This document shows positions 35,761 through 45,545 of a stretch of DNA of 64,000 nt, in pieces. A program made the translations under genes and the position numbers. The stretch's first letter is position 1, and each line of letters begins with the position of its first letter. The DNA is taken from assembly GCA_945787805.1 (NCBI GenBank), contig CALZID010000001.1, forward strand, positions 308,946 through 372,945. The letters are read 5' to 3'. The DNA is from an uncultured Clostridia bacterium. GTDB taxonomy: Bacteria > Bacillota > Clostridia > Oscillospirales > Acutalibacteraceae. Under the pieces are notes generated by a model. It saw nothing but the letters and a program-made list of their open reading frames with translations, made no database searches and had not been told where the DNA came from.

Positions 35761-36348
35761 CTATTCTCCTACATATTTTTCTATATATTGTTTTAAAATA
35801 TCCAAGCCTTCTCCTGTTTCGGATGAAAAAGGAATAATCCTTTCAGGCGGAATAAAGCTCATTTCAAGCTTTGACTTTTCAATTCGTTCGTTATAGTCTT
35901 TCTTCTTTTTGAGCTTGTCCGACTTTGTCATAACGACAATAAAATCATATCCGCTGCTTTGTAAAAACTCCATCATCATCATGTCGTCTTTGGTTGGAGG
36001 ATGGCGCATATCCACAAGTTGGACAACAAGCTTTATATTTCTGTCGGAATTGAAATATCCTTCCATCATCTCTGCCCAGCGTTGCTTTTCGGTTTTAGCA
36101 ACTTTAGCGTAACCGTAACCCGGCAAGTCAACAAAATTCACATCTTCAACCTGATAAAAATTGATAGTAATAGTTTTACCGGGTACCGAGCTTACTCTCG
36201 CAAGGTTTTTGCGCCCGAAAAGTTTGTTCAGTAAAGAGCTTTTGCCAACATTTGAACGGCCGGCAAAGGCTATCTCGGGCAAATCGGTTTCGGGTAACTG
36301 AGCAAATGTGCCGTAAGCCGCTTTAAATTCTGCTTTATCGTATCTCAT
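35761..36348 (-). CDS. engB: Ribosome biogenesis GTPase YsxC/EngB
   Basis: This 195-residue GTPase acts in 50S subunit assembly. G1 is GRSNVGKSSLLNKLFG, followed by the characteristic SSVPGKTITINFY switch, G3 DLPGYGYAK and G4 TKSDK. The length and motif spacing match the family. It lies 11 bases after lon, the common lon-ysxC pairing in Firmicutes. Confidence 0.98.
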   Translation of the reverse strand: MRYDKAEFKAAYGTFAQLPETDLPEIAFAGRSNVGKSSLLNKLFGRKNLARVSSVPGKTITINFYQVEDVNFVDLPGYGYAKVAKTEKQRWAEMMEGYFNSDRNIKLVVQLVDMRHPPTKDDMMMMEFLQSSGYDFIVVMTKSDKLKKKKDYNERIEKSKLEMSFIPPERIIPFSSETGEGLDILKQYIEKYVGE

Positions 36349-36359
36349 AATTACCTCAC

Positions 36360-38723
36360 TTATACAAGGGCAACCTTTAAAACATCGTCCCCTGTTTTTG
36401 CAAAAACAAAATTGATTTTTTCTTTAACTTTTTCATCAACTTGCTCTAAATCACTGCGGTTTGCTTCGGGAATAACAACTGTTTTTATTCCTTCAACATA
36501 GGCAGCCATTGTTTTTTCACGAAGTCCGCCAATGGGCAAAACTCTGCCCGTAACGGTGATTTCACCCGTCATTGCCACATTTGATTTAACTTTACAGCCT
36601 GAAAGAGCAGATACAAGCGCCGTAAAAATCGTAACACCGGCGGATGGACCGTCCTTTGGCACTGCGCCTTCGGGAAAATGAATGTGAATATCTTTATTTT
36701 GATAAAAGTCTTTATCAATTCTGTATTTTTCGGCATTTGTTCTTATATAACTGATTGCCGCTTTGGCTGATTCTTTTATAACATCTCCAAGTGAGCCCGT
36801 CAGCTCAATGTTGCCTTTACCGTCCATAACAGCCACTTCTACCGTCAGCATTGTGCCGCCGACAGAAGTATAGGCAAGTCCGTTTACAACACCGACTTGG
36901 TCAAATTTTGAGCTTTCATCGGGTTTGTATTTCGCCGAACCGAGATATTGCTCTAAATCGGTATCTTTAATTGTAACTTTTCCGTCATAGCCTTTTGCGT
37001 ATTGCACTGCAATTTTTCTCAGTACTTTCGCAATTGTTCTTTCAAGAACACGAACACCCGCTTCCTTTGTATATCCGCTAATAATCGCTTTGAGCGCTTT
37101 ATCGGAAAATTTCACATAGGATTTTTTAAGTCCGTTTGCGACAATCTGCTTTGGAACAAGATGTTTTTTGGCAATATTGAACTTTTCTTCGTATGTATAA
37201 CCGGGAATATCTATAATTTCCATTCTGTCAAGTAAGGGTGCAGGAATTCTGCTTTTATCGTTAGCGGTAGTAACGAATAACACCTTGCTTAAATCGTATG
37301 GGATTTCAAGATAATGGTCAGTGAAATTATTGTTTTGTTCTGCGTCAAGAACTTCTAAAAGTGCTGATGACGGGTCACCGCGATGGTCGGAGCCTAATTT
37401 ATCAACTTCGTCAAGCAGAATTAAAGGGTTGGAGCTTTTTGCATTTTCAATTGCTTCAATTATTCTGCCAGGCATTGAGCCGATATATGTCTTTCTGTGG
37501 CCGCGAATATCAGCTTCGTCACGAACACCGCCGAGAGAAATTCTCGCATAGGTTCTGCCCATTGCATTCGCAAGTGAGCGTGCGATTGATGTTTTACCGA
37601 CACCGGGAGGACCTGCAAGACAAATAATCTGACCTTTTACATCAGGATTGATTTTTCTGACCGCAAGAAATTCCAGAATTCTCTCTTTAACATCAAAAAG
37701 ACCGTAATGGTCATTATTAAGCACATTCTCTGCATATTCTATATCGGTGTTTTCTTCCGTACAATAGCCCCAAGGCAAAGAAACAATTTTATCGAGATAA
37801 TTTCTAATGACCGCAGATTCAGGGCTTGAAGATTGCATCTTCATAAGTCGGTCACATTCACGAAGAAGCTTTCTTTCAATGTCTTCATTAAAACCGATTG
37901 CCCGTATTTGCTCTTTGTATTCTTCTGCTTCGGAAATTGCACCGTCGCCCTCGTTAAGCTCTTCCGATATGGCTTTAATCTGCTCACGAAGATAATATTC
38001 ACGCTGATTTTCTTCCATCTGGTCCTGAACTCTGTCGTTGATTTCTTCTTCAATTGACAAAAGCTCAATTTCTCTTGTCAAAATCACGCAAAGCCTTTCG
38101 CAACGCTTTAACGGATTCAATTCTTCTAAGAGAGATTGCTTAACAGAGTATTCAAGGGGTATATTTGAAATTATAAAATCGGAAATTTCACTTGCTTCTT
38201 TTCTTACGGAAACGCCTACGATTACATCGGTTGGCAGCTTTGGAATGAAGAAGGCATAGTCGCTGAAAATCTTTTCGGTTTTTCTGACGAGCGCTTCTTC
38301 ATATTTTTTATCCGCTTGAGAAACATCATCGGTTTGAATTTTTTGAACTATCGCAGACAGATGAGGATTGGCAGATGTTAAATGTAAAAGCTCTGCTCTG
38401 TAAAGTCCGTAAACAACAACACGAAGTGTATCTGTACCCGGCAGCTTCATAACCTGTTTAATTTCGCAAACTACACCTGAACGGTACAAATCATCTGCTC
38501 TCGGGTCGTCACATTCCATATCAATTTGAGCAGTTAAAAATATATTTGTTTTTCGTTCCATTGCGGTTTTTACGGCGCGAACGGACTTTTGTCTTCCCAC
38601 ATCAAAATGCAATGTCATTTCGGGAAATATTACAAGTCCTCTGAGTGCTACCATCGGTAACGAAAAAGCTTTCTCATTAAATTCGTTAAATAAAGTTTTA
38701 TTGCTCTCCATAGTTTTAAACAT
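36360..38723 (-). CDS. lon: ATP-dependent Lon protease
   Basis: This soluble AAA+ protease is 787 aa. The N-terminal substrate-binding domain (about 1-200) is followed by a coiled coil, Walker A GPPGVGKTSIARSLA, Walker B LILLDEVDKLGSD and a C-terminal peptidase domain. The Ser-Lys dyad is in VPKDGPSAGVTIF and LPIGGLREKTMAA. AGGAG lies before the ATG at 38723, and a consensus promoter sits at 38746-38774. No CIRCE-like inverted repeat is visible upstream. Confidence 0.98.
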   Translation of the reverse strand: MFKTMESNKTLFNEFNEKAFSLPMVALRGLVIFPEMTLHFDVGRQKSVRAVKTAMERKTNIFLTAQIDMECDDPRADDLYRSGVVCEIKQVMKLPGTDTLRVVVYGLYRAELLHLTSANPHLSAIVQKIQTDDVSQADKKYEEALVRKTEKIFSDYAFFIPKLPTDVIVGVSVRKEASEISDFIISNIPLEYSVKQSLLEELNPLKRCERLCVILTREIELLSIEEEINDRVQDQMEENQREYYLREQIKAISEELNEGDGAISEAEEYKEQIRAIGFNEDIERKLLRECDRLMKMQSSSPESAVIRNYLDKIVSLPWGYCTEENTDIEYAENVLNNDHYGLFDVKERILEFLAVRKINPDVKGQIICLAGPPGVGKTSIARSLANAMGRTYARISLGGVRDEADIRGHRKTYIGSMPGRIIEAIENAKSSNPLILLDEVDKLGSDHRGDPSSALLEVLDAEQNNNFTDHYLEIPYDLSKVLFVTTANDKSRIPAPLLDRMEIIDIPGYTYEEKFNIAKKHLVPKQIVANGLKKSYVKFSDKALKAIISGYTKEAGVRVLERTIAKVLRKIAVQYAKGYDGKVTIKDTDLEQYLGSAKYKPDESSKFDQVGVVNGLAYTSVGGTMLTVEVAVMDGKGNIELTGSLGDVIKESAKAAISYIRTNAEKYRIDKDFYQNKDIHIHFPEGAVPKDGPSAGVTIFTALVSALSGCKVKSNVAMTGEITVTGRVLPIGGLREKTMAAYVEGIKTVVIPEANRSDLEQVDEKVKEKINFVFAKTGDDVLKVALV

Positions 38724-38745
38724 ATCACTCCTATTATGAAATAAT

Positions 38746-38774
38746 ATTATATAATAAAATACAAATTACTGCAA
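38746..38774 (-). promoter_or_regulatory. SigA-type promoter of lon-engB-lysA-dnaE
   Basis: Minus strand TTGCAG, 17 bases, TATAAT, 23 bases before the lon start. Confidence 0.75.
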
Positions 38775-38894
38775 GAATTTAATAGGATTTTTCCGTATTT
38801 TGTTCTGTTTTGAGAATATTGTTAAAATTTTGCACAATTTTTTAGGCAAATAGTTTAAATATGTAAAATAGTTTGACAAAAAAATAACTATCTA

Positions 38895-38924
38895 TTGACT
38901 TTTAATGTAAAAGTTTGTTATAAT
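38895..38924 (+). promoter_or_regulatory. SigA-type promoter of serC-serA
   Basis: TTGACT, 18 bases, TATAAT. A second -35-like TTGACA lies 22 bases upstream of this -35 element. The spacer holds a palindrome (38898-38914). Confidence 0.75.
38898..38914. promoter_or_regulatory. Palindrome in the serC promoter spacer (operator candidate)
   Basis: ACTTTTA, ATG, TAAAAGT: a perfect 7-3-7 inverted repeat between the -35 and -10 boxes. A regulator bound here would block RNA polymerase. The factor is unknown. Confidence 0.45.
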
Positions 38925-38966
38925 CATTGCATTGTCAAACATTTTAACACACTTGGAGGTATTTTT

Positions 38967-40049
38967 ATGGCAAGAGTTTATAATTTTTCAGCAGGTCCTT
39001 CTATGCTCCCTGAAGAAGTATTAAAAAAAGCAGCAGCAGAAATGCTTGATTATCAAGGCAGCGGTCAATCCGTTATGGAGATGAGTCACCGCTCAAAGAT
39101 TTATGACTCAATTATTAAAGGTGCAGAACAGCTTCTCCGTGAGTTATATAACATTCCGGATAATTACAAGGTTCTCTTCTTACAAGGCGGTGCTTCTACA
39201 CAGTTTGCCGCTATCCCATTAAACTTTATGAACAAAAGCGGAAAAGCGGACTTCGTAATCACAGGGCAGTGGGCAAAAAAGGCATATCAAGAAGCACAGA
39301 AATACGGTGAATGTAAAGCGGTTGCATCATCTGCCGATAAAACATTCTCATATATTCCAAAACTTGATAAAAATGAGTTCACAAAAGATGCGGACTATTT
39401 CTATATTTGTATGAACAATACAATTTACGGAACTGTTTATCACGAAATCCCCGACACAGGTGATGTTCCGCTTATCGCTGATATTTCATCATGCTTCCTT
39501 TCGGAGCCCCTTGATATTTCAAAATTTGCAATGGTTTATGGCGGTGCGCAAAAAAATGTTGCTCCCGCAGGTCTTACAATATGTATCATTCGTGAAGATA
39601 TGTTGGGTAATGCAAGAGATATTACCCCCACAATGCTTAACTATCAAATTATGGCGGATAATGATTCTCTCTACAACACTCCGCCATGCTATACAATATA
39701 TATCTGTAAGCTTGTTCTTGAATGGCTTAAAGAAAACGGCGGTCTTGAAGCTATGAAGGAAACAAATTTGAAAAAAGCAAAAATTCTTTATGATTTTCTT
39801 GATAACAGCAAGATGTTTAAAGGTACTGTTGTAGCTGAAGACCGTTCGCTTATGAATGTTCCGTTTGTCACAGACAGTGAAGAGCTTAATGCGAAATTCA
39901 TTAAAGAGGCTACAGAAGCAGGTTTTGTAAATCTCAAAGGTCACCGCACAGTTGGCGGTATGAGAGCATCAATTTATAATGCAATGCCTGTTGAAGGTGT
40001 TGAAAAGCTCGTAAAATTTATGGCAGAGTTTGAAAAAGCTAATTCATAA
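38967..40049 (+). CDS. serC: Phosphoserine aminotransferase
   Basis: This PLP enzyme makes phosphoserine from 3-phosphohydroxypyruvate. It is 360 aa. It begins RVYNFSAGPSMLPEEVL, with the PLP lysine in YGGAQKNVAPAGLT near residue 195, and the C-terminal HRTVGGMRASIYNA contacts the substrate phosphate. The frame extends upstream to 38895, into the promoter. GGAGG before the ATG at 38967 sets the start. serA follows after 13 bases, so the first two steps of serine synthesis are co-expressed. A serB-like phosphatase is not in the window. Confidence 0.98.
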   Translation: MARVYNFSAGPSMLPEEVLKKAAAEMLDYQGSGQSVMEMSHRSKIYDSIIKGAEQLLRELYNIPDNYKVLFLQGGASTQFAAIPLNFMNKSGKADFVITGQWAKKAYQEAQKYGECKAVASSADKTFSYIPKLDKNEFTKDADYFYICMNNTIYGTVYHEIPDTGDVPLIADISSCFLSEPLDISKFAMVYGGAQKNVAPAGLTICIIREDMLGNARDITPTMLNYQIMADNDSLYNTPPCYTIYICKLVLEWLKENGGLEAMKETNLKKAKILYDFLDNSKMFKGTVVAEDRSLMNVPFVTDSEELNAKFIKEATEAGFVNLKGHRTVGGMRASIYNAMPVEGVEKLVKFMAEFEKANS

Positions 40050-40062
40050 GGGAGTGGACAAA

Positions 40063-41226
40063 ATGTATAATATTTTAACTTTAAATAAAATTTCGGATAC
40101 AGGTCTTTCACATTTTGACAATAAATATACCTGTTCAACAGAAATGGCTAATCCCGACGCTATTCTTGTCCGTTCAGCATCAATGCACGATATGGAGTTT
40201 GATGAAAACACTATCGCTATTGCCCGTGCGGGTGCCGGCGTAAACAATATTCCCATTGACAAATGCAGTGAAGCGGGAATTGTTGTTTTCAATACCCCCG
40301 GCGCAAATGCAAATGCCGTTAAAGAGCTTGTTCTTACAGGACTTTTTCTTTCTTCAAGAAAAATTATTCCCGCAATTGACTGGGCAAAAACACTTAAAGG
40401 TAACGGTGATACCGTGCCCAAAGATGTTGAAAAAGGCAAGAGTGCTTTTGCAGGTCCCGAAATCAAAGGAAAAACTCTTGGTGTTATCGGTCTCGGCGCA
40501 ATCGGTATTTTAGTTGCCAATGCTGCCGCGGCACTCGGAATGAATGTAATCGGTTATGACCCGTTCCTTTCCGTAACACAAAGCATTACGCTTAATCATC
40601 ATATTAAACTTACAGATAATCTCAATAGTATTTACGCTGATAGTGATTATATTACACTTCATTTGCCCCTTAACGACAGCACTCGCGGTCTTATCAATGC
40701 TGACACAATCGGCATTATGAAAGACGGTGTCAGAATTCTCAATTTTGCCCGTGGCGAATTGGTTGATACAAACGACATTATTACCGCACTTGAAAAGGGA
40801 AAGGTTTCTTCTTATGTTACAGACTTTCCTAACGATGCGGTAATCGGTGCAACAGGAGTTATTGCTATTCCGCACTTGGGCGCTTCAACACCCGAATCGG
40901 AAGACAACTGTGCGATAATGGCGGTTAATCAGGTTGCGGATTATCTCGAAAACGGAAGCATTATAAATTCTGTAAACTACCCTGCCGTAGAGCTTTCACC
41001 CTGTGAAAAGCACAGAATTACTATTATGCATAAAAACATTTCGGGTATCGTCAGCAAAATCACATCTGCTTTCGCTAATGAAGATGTGAATATTGATAAT
41101 ATGGTAAACAAATCCAAAGGCGAATATGCTTATACTGTTGTTGATTCGGACACTGAGGCATCAGTAGAAGCCGTCAGCGCACTTAAAAAAATTAACGGAA
41201 TTATTCGTATCAGAGTAATTAAATAA
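40063..41226 (+). CDS. serA: D-3-phosphoglycerate dehydrogenase
   Basis: This NAD-dependent enzyme carries out the first step of serine synthesis. It is 387 aa. It has a Rossmann motif GVIGLGAIGILVANAAAALG, catalytic Arg in NFARGELVD, Glu in the FP(N)DAV region and His in PHLGASTPESE, plus a C-terminal ACT domain (about residues 315-387, RITIMHKNISGIVSKITSAF). It is the short form without the long intervening domain. The frame opens at 40030, inside serC, but GGGAGTG places the start at 40063. The ACT domain suggests serine feedback. Confidence 0.95.
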   Translation: MYNILTLNKISDTGLSHFDNKYTCSTEMANPDAILVRSASMHDMEFDENTIAIARAGAGVNNIPIDKCSEAGIVVFNTPGANANAVKELVLTGLFLSSRKIIPAIDWAKTLKGNGDTVPKDVEKGKSAFAGPEIKGKTLGVIGLGAIGILVANAAAALGMNVIGYDPFLSVTQSITLNHHIKLTDNLNSIYADSDYITLHLPLNDSTRGLINADTIGIMKDGVRILNFARGELVDTNDIITALEKGKVSSYVTDFPNDAVIGATGVIAIPHLGASTPESEDNCAIMAVNQVADYLENGSIINSVNYPAVELSPCEKHRITIMHKNISGIVSKITSAFANEDVNIDNMVNKSKGEYAYTVVDSDTEASVEAVSALKKINGIIRIRVIK

Positions 41227-41235
41227 TTAAAAATC

Positions 41236-41284
41236 AATAGCCCACTCAAAACGGAGTATTCCGGATTGAGTGGGCTATTTTATT
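41236..41284. terminator. Bidirectional terminator between serA and the exonuclease gene
   Basis: A 14-base stem, AATAGCCCACTCAA with TTGAGTGGGCTATT, and T-runs for the plus strand. It separates convergent transcripts. Confidence 0.92.
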
Positions 41285-42146
41285 ATACTTCTTTTTGTTC
41301 CGACGGAGTTTTAATGATTTCCGAATAATTTCTTTTTATATCAAGCCTGTCATAGTACTTTTTAATACGAAGATTAACTCTGAATTCTCTGTCGCAGTTT
41401 TCACAATAGAAAACCCCACGAAAGGATTGATTGGTAAACTTCCATTTTTTAATTACTTTTACCTTTTCACCGCATATATCGCAAAAACAATTAAAGAGAT
41501 TTTTATCAATCAACGGGTCATTCATATTTTTAATCACATACGGCTTAAATGCTAAACGTGAATAGAAATCATCATTACACACCTTTATAAACTCATTCAG
41601 CTTCTCTTTATTGTAGACTTTTACAAAACATTCCGCACTTAAAAGGCTATCGTCAAGCGCTCTGTGATGGGGGTATTTTTCAGCATCAATTTCAAGACAT
41701 TCGGCTGCATAGGAGAGTCCTGCTTGTTGAACATTCTCCATATTTATAAAGCATTGACAGTATCTTTGCAAATCTGCATATTTTTTAATAAAGGTAATAT
41801 TATCTTTTTTAAGAAAATATTTAAAATTTGTTTGAAGTGTTCTAATGTCAGTGTCGCCCCAAGTCATAACAACAGCGTCTTCCCCTACCCAATCTTCAAG
41901 TTGAGAAACCGCATCTTTTAAAGGCATACCGCTGAAAATTTCTTCATTTGTAATATGAGTTAAATCTTTAATTCTTGCACGCAATTTCTTTGACACAACA
42001 GGTTTAATAAGTTCTGAATATGTATCAACTATTTCAAGATTTTCATTAAGTTTTACTGCGCCGATTTCAATAATTTCATTGACAAATTTTTGAGCGGATT
42101 TCAAATATGCGTTATTCCACTCTAAATCCATAATTATATAGTTCAT
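41283..42146 (-). CDS. DEDDh 3'-5' exonuclease with C-terminal Cys motifs
   Basis: This 287-residue protein has an exonuclease domain in the first 180 residues: YIIMDLEWNN (Asp-x-Glu), a middle Asp in TWGDTDIRTL and HHRALDDSLLSAE (His..Asp). It resembles KapD/inhibitor-type and ERI1-like exonucleases. The C-terminal part has two CxxC pairs (CDICGEK and CENCDREF), suggesting a zinc ribbon that may bind nucleic acid. The substrate is unknown. It follows folK by 9 bases at the end of the folate operon and is probably a passenger gene there. Confidence 0.85.
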   Translation of the reverse strand: MNYIIMDLEWNNAYLKSAQKFVNEIIEIGAVKLNENLEIVDTYSELIKPVVSKKLRARIKDLTHITNEEIFSGMPLKDAVSQLEDWVGEDAVVMTWGDTDIRTLQTNFKYFLKKDNITFIKKYADLQRYCQCFINMENVQQAGLSYAAECLEIDAEKYPHHRALDDSLLSAECFVKVYNKEKLNEFIKVCNDDFYSRLAFKPYVIKNMNDPLIDKNLFNCFCDICGEKVKVIKKWKFTNQSFRGVFYCENCDREFRVNLRIKKYYDRLDIKRNYSEIIKTPSEQKEV

Positions 42147-42155
42147 ATTTCACCG

Positions 42156-42644
42156 TTAATCAATTTCTATTTTATTTAAGTATTTCTTTATGCCATTCCC
42201 TGTTAATTCATTTTCAGCCCATTCCCGATTAAATAAAGGATTTTCAAAATCTATATCGAGCAACGGTCTAATAACAAATTCCCGTTCAAACATTCTCGGA
42301 TGAGGCAAAACTAATGAGGGTGTATTTATTATCTCGTCTTCATATAAAAGCAAATCAATATCAATAATTCTGGGACCGTTTTTAATATTTCTTATTCTGC
42401 CAAGTCCCGCTTCAATACCGAGACAAGCACCGAGTATATTCTGCGCTGTTAATTCGGTTTCGATTTCAACTGCCATATTGAGAAAATCGTCTTGTTCTGC
42501 ATATCCCACCGGCTCAGTTTCATATACGCATGATATTGCAGTAACTTTTGTTGTCGGCAGAAGATTTAACGATAGTAAAGCATTTTTTAGGTTTTCTTCA
42601 CGATTACCGATATTTGTGCCTATTCCTAAATACGCCTTGCTCAT
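42156..42644 (-). CDS. folK: 6-hydroxymethyl-7,8-dihydropterin pyrophosphokinase
   Basis: It activates the pterin for DHPS in folate synthesis. It is 162 aa. YLGIGTNIGNREENL at the N-terminus, the loop region VYETEPVGYAEQDDFLNMAVEI and the ATP-binding GPRIIDIDLLLYEDE are typical. It overlaps folB by 4 bases. Confidence 0.97.
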   Translation of the reverse strand: MSKAYLGIGTNIGNREENLKNALLSLNLLPTTKVTAISCVYETEPVGYAEQDDFLNMAVEIETELTAQNILGACLGIEAGLGRIRNIKNGPRIIDIDLLLYEDEIINTPSLVLPHPRMFEREFVIRPLLDIDFENPLFNREWAENELTGNGIKKYLNKIEID

Positions 42645-43003
42645 ATTCTTTTCCTTTCAATTTCAACCGCTACATAGTCAAATTCTGCTTTAATCGGCGC
42701 TTCAGGCTTTTTAACCGTCACTTTTAATTCTTGAATTTTATCAAACTCTCGGAATAAAGCGTCAACTGTTCTTTGAGCAACTCTTTCAATTAAATCATCT
42801 TTTTGTTCTTGTGACACTCGCCTGACTGTTTTTATCATTTTTGCATAGCTGACAGTATCTTCAACATTGTCCGTTTCGCAAGGTGTTTTTAAATCAACGC
42901 TTGCTGTAATATCAAAAACAAAATTCTGCCCGTCAACTTTTTCTTCGGGATTGACACCGTGATAACAAAACAATTCTAAATCTTTTATAATAATTTTATC
43001 CAT
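42641..43003 (-). CDS. folB: Dihydroneopterin aldolase
   Basis: It cleaves dihydroneopterin to hydroxymethyldihydropterin and glycolaldehyde. It is 120 aa. It contains KDLELFCYHGVNPEEK near the N-terminus, with the conserved catalytic residues, and DTVSYAKMIKTV and TVKKPEAPI downstream. It lies between folP (1 base) and folK (overlap), so the operon is tightly packed. Confidence 0.96.
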   Translation of the reverse strand: MDKIIIKDLELFCYHGVNPEEKVDGQNFVFDITASVDLKTPCETDNVEDTVSYAKMIKTVRRVSQEQKDDLIERVAQRTVDALFREFDKIQELKVTVKKPEAPIKAEFDYVAVEIERKRI

Positions 43004-43004
43004 A

Positions 43005-43826
43005 CTACCCTCTTATAATCGCATCAGCCATTTTTAGTGCCAGCGAGTTTTCTTTTACATTGTGAACTCTCACAAAATCCGCACCGTTCATAGCAGATAA
43101 AACATTTGCGGAAATTGTTCCGTAAACTCTGTCATAACCGTCGGATTTTGTAGTTTCACCGATTAGTCTTTTAGATGAAAGTGCGACCAATAGCGCATTA
43201 TCATATTTTAATGTTTTAAGGTTTTTCAAAATTTCAATACTTTGCTCGGTTGTTTTGCCGAAGCCTATACCGACATCAAGCATTATTTGTTGTGAAGGTA
43301 TTTCAAATTCTTCACATTGTTTTTTAATGTATTCAAAAAAAACTTTAACATCTTCGGTTACACCGTTTTTATATTCGGGCACAAAATCGGCACTGCCGCC
43401 GCCTGTATGCATAATTATCCAACCGGCATTATATTTTTTTACAACCTGTGCCATTTCATCAGAAAACACACCCGAAACATCGTTGATTATTGCTGCTCCG
43501 TTCTGCAAGGCATATTCTGCCACAGTCGGATAAAATGTATCCACAGATATAACTGCCTTTGTTTCATTATAAAGAAACGGTAAATATTTTTTAATAATTT
43601 CTAGTTCATCATCCGCACTAATCTCTTTATGACCGGGACGGGTTGACTGAGCGCCTATATCAATAATATCGGCTCCGTCAAGTATCATTTCTTTTGTATG
43701 CTCCAACGCTTTTTTCGGCGAATTGTATTTTCCCCCGTCAAAAAAAGAATCGTCGGTAACATTTAAAATTCCCATTATATAAGTTTTAGTGCCTAAATTA
43801 AATTCAATATCTTTCGCTTTAAACAT
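43005..43826 (-). CDS. folP: Dihydropteroate synthase
   Basis: It joins hydroxymethyldihydropterin diphosphate to p-aminobenzoate. It is 273 aa. YIMGILNVTDDSFFDGGKYN, GADIIDIGAQSTRPGH and ALLVALSSKRLIGETT cover both substrate sites. The frame runs on to 43949, inside folE, but homologues begin [12 protein letters not shown]. The ATG at 43826 shares bases with the folE stop (TAATG), a classic coupled start. It is the expected target of sulfonamides, with no obvious resistance insertion visible. Confidence 0.97.
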   Translation of the reverse strand: MFKAKDIEFNLGTKTYIMGILNVTDDSFFDGGKYNSPKKALEHTKEMILDGADIIDIGAQSTRPGHKEISADDELEIIKKYLPFLYNETKAVISVDTFYPTVAEYALQNGAAIINDVSGVFSDEMAQVVKKYNAGWIIMHTGGGSADFVPEYKNGVTEDVKVFFEYIKKQCEEFEIPSQQIMLDVGIGFGKTTEQSIEILKNLKTLKYDNALLVALSSKRLIGETTKSDGYDRVYGTISANVLSAMNGADFVRVHNVKENSLALKMADAIIRG

Positions 43827-44389
43827 TATTTTATACCTAAAAGTGTCATTACTTCTGCTCTTGTTCTTGCATCTTTTTTCATTGTTCCTCGCAATGCAGA
43901 GGTTTGTGTTTTTGAACCTGCCGCACGAATACCGCGCATAGTCATACAAAGGTGTTCTGCTTCAACAACCACCGCAACACCCCGGGGATTCATTTCGTTA
44001 TCTATGAAATCTGCAATCTGTGCCGTAAGTCTTTCCTGAAGCTGCGGACGGCGGGCATAAGAATTAACTATCCTTGCAAGCTTTGAAAGCCCTATAACCA
44101 GTCCGTTATCGTTTGGGATATATGCAATATGAGCTTTTCCGACAAAAGGTAAGAAATGATGCTCACACATTGAATACATCGGTATATCACGAACGATTAC
44201 AATTTCATCACTTTGCCCTTCGTGAAACATTTTCAGGTGCTTAGTAGGGTCTTCTTCCAACCCCGAAAAAATTTCTTCATACATATTTGCTACTCGTTTT
44301 GGCGTTTCAATTAAACCTTCTCTGTCAGGATCTTCACCGATGGCTAACAATATTTCACGAAATGCTTTTTCAATTCTCTCTTTATCCAC
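43826..44389 (-). CDS. folE: GTP cyclohydrolase I
   Basis: It opens the folate pathway by converting GTP to dihydroneopterin triphosphate. It is about 187 aa, the type IA size. The zinc and catalytic residues are in [17 protein letters not shown] and [15 protein letters not shown], with [17 protein letters not shown] at the N-terminus. A TTG at 44398 overlaps the AAGG ribosome-binding site. The GTG at 44389 is correctly spaced and aligns with homologues, so it is preferred. It heads the folE-folP-folB-folK set and lies 5 bases after the transglutaminase-like gene. Confidence 0.96.
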   Translation of the reverse strand: MDKERIEKAFREILLAIGEDPDREGLIETPKRVANMYEEIFSGLEEDPTKHLKMFHEGQSDEIVIVRDIPMYSMCEHHFLPFVGKAHIAYIPNDNGLVIGLSKLARIVNSYARRPQLQERLTAQIADFIDNEMNPRGVAVVVEAEHLCMTMRGIRAAGSKTQTSALRGTMKKDARTRAEVMTLLGIK

Positions 44390-44394
44390 AAAAA

Positions 44395-45534
44395 TCAACC
44401 TTCTTTAAAAACAATGCATATATACATTAAATTATCATCATTATAATATTCTACTTCATCCGTTATTAAATTTCTGCCGGACTTTTTAACCGCAGAGTTT
44501 ATATATTCAAAAAACTGTGCGTTATCATCCATGCTGTTCACTGCTCTGTCATAGTCGTATTTGTTTTTAAAACGAAGCTCGACACAGTTTTTGCCGCTGC
44601 TTAAAATTTTACCTGTTGCATCGGCAAACTGCGAAAAATGATAGAAAGTGTTTGCGTAAGTTCCGTTTTTGACAGAATAATTAAAATATGTACCGTTACA
44701 ATTATTATCGGTCGGTTCAAAATTTGAATGGTCACGGGAAAGCTCTTCGTCGGTAATATTAAAATACAGATAACTCGGCTCGTTTCTTTCGTCTATGTCA
44801 TTCCAGGTTATATCAAGATAATAGTTTTCATTATTGAGCCTTACAACATTCCACATGTGAGACTCCGTTTCACCGTCGGAAGTGCCGTCACCTACAACTA
44901 AATAGTTGTATATTCCCGATTTATCAAGCAATATCTGCATGGCTCTTGCATAGCCTTCGCAGACAGCTCTTCCGTTAACCAGAGTATTGTGCACCGATGC
45001 GCCTAATTTTCCATATGTGTCCATGTCATACACGGTATTTTGGCAGATATAATCATGGAAAAATAGCTCCTTATCATAATCAGTGGCACAAGAGCTTGCC
45101 ATATTTAAAATCTCATTGACTTTATTGTTTAATTCATTGCTGTATATTTCTGCTTCATCTTGGGTGTAAAGATAATTTGGTTTAAAAACAATGTTTTTGC
45201 CATAGATAAAATATTGATAATCGGTTTTAACCCAGAATATTTCAGGATTATCATATAAAACCGCAACAAAGACATCGGACAATGCTCCGCGCTCGATTTT
45301 CAGACTGCATTTTTCTTCAAAATCTTTGACCGATAAATACATTTTGATGTATGCATCTTTTTCTATATTATCCAATTGATTATAATAATACATACTTTTA
45401 TTGCCGAACTCTGCATTGAAATCTATGTTTGGTTTATTAAAAACATCATCGATATCGGTGGAAAAGCTATTATATAAAAATAATACAGAAAAACAAGCAA
45501 TAACAATTAAAAGTGTTTTATATATCTTTTTCAT
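44395..45534 (-). CDS. Membrane-anchored transglutaminase-like protein
   Basis: This 379-residue protein has an N-terminal signal-anchor helix (about residues 5-24) and a transglutaminase/protease-like domain. The Cys-His-Asp triad is visible as [13 protein letters not shown] (Cys), [10 protein letters not shown] (His) and YYLDITWND (Asp). Such proteins in Clostridia are predicted extracellular cysteine hydrolases or cross-linkers, perhaps acting on the cell wall. The actual substrate is unknown. It sits between an LCP-like gene (11 bases) and folE and is on their transcript. Confidence 0.85.
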   Translation of the reverse strand: MKKIYKTLLIVIACFSVLFLYNSFSTDIDDVFNKPNIDFNAEFGNKSMYYYNQLDNIEKDAYIKMYLSVKDFEEKCSLKIERGALSDVFVAVLYDNPEIFWVKTDYQYFIYGKNIVFKPNYLYTQDEAEIYSNELNNKVNEILNMASSCATDYDKELFFHDYICQNTVYDMDTYGKLGASVHNTLVNGRAVCEGYARAMQILLDKSGIYNYLVVGDGTSDGETESHMWNVVRLNNENYYLDITWNDIDERNEPSYLYFNITDEELSRDHSNFEPTDNNCNGTYFNYSVKNGTYANTFYHFSQFADATGKILSSGKNCVELRFKNKYDYDRAVNSMDDNAQFFEYINSAVKKSGRNLITDEVEYYNDDNLMYICIVFKEG

Positions 45535-45545
45535 ATTTGCCCCTT

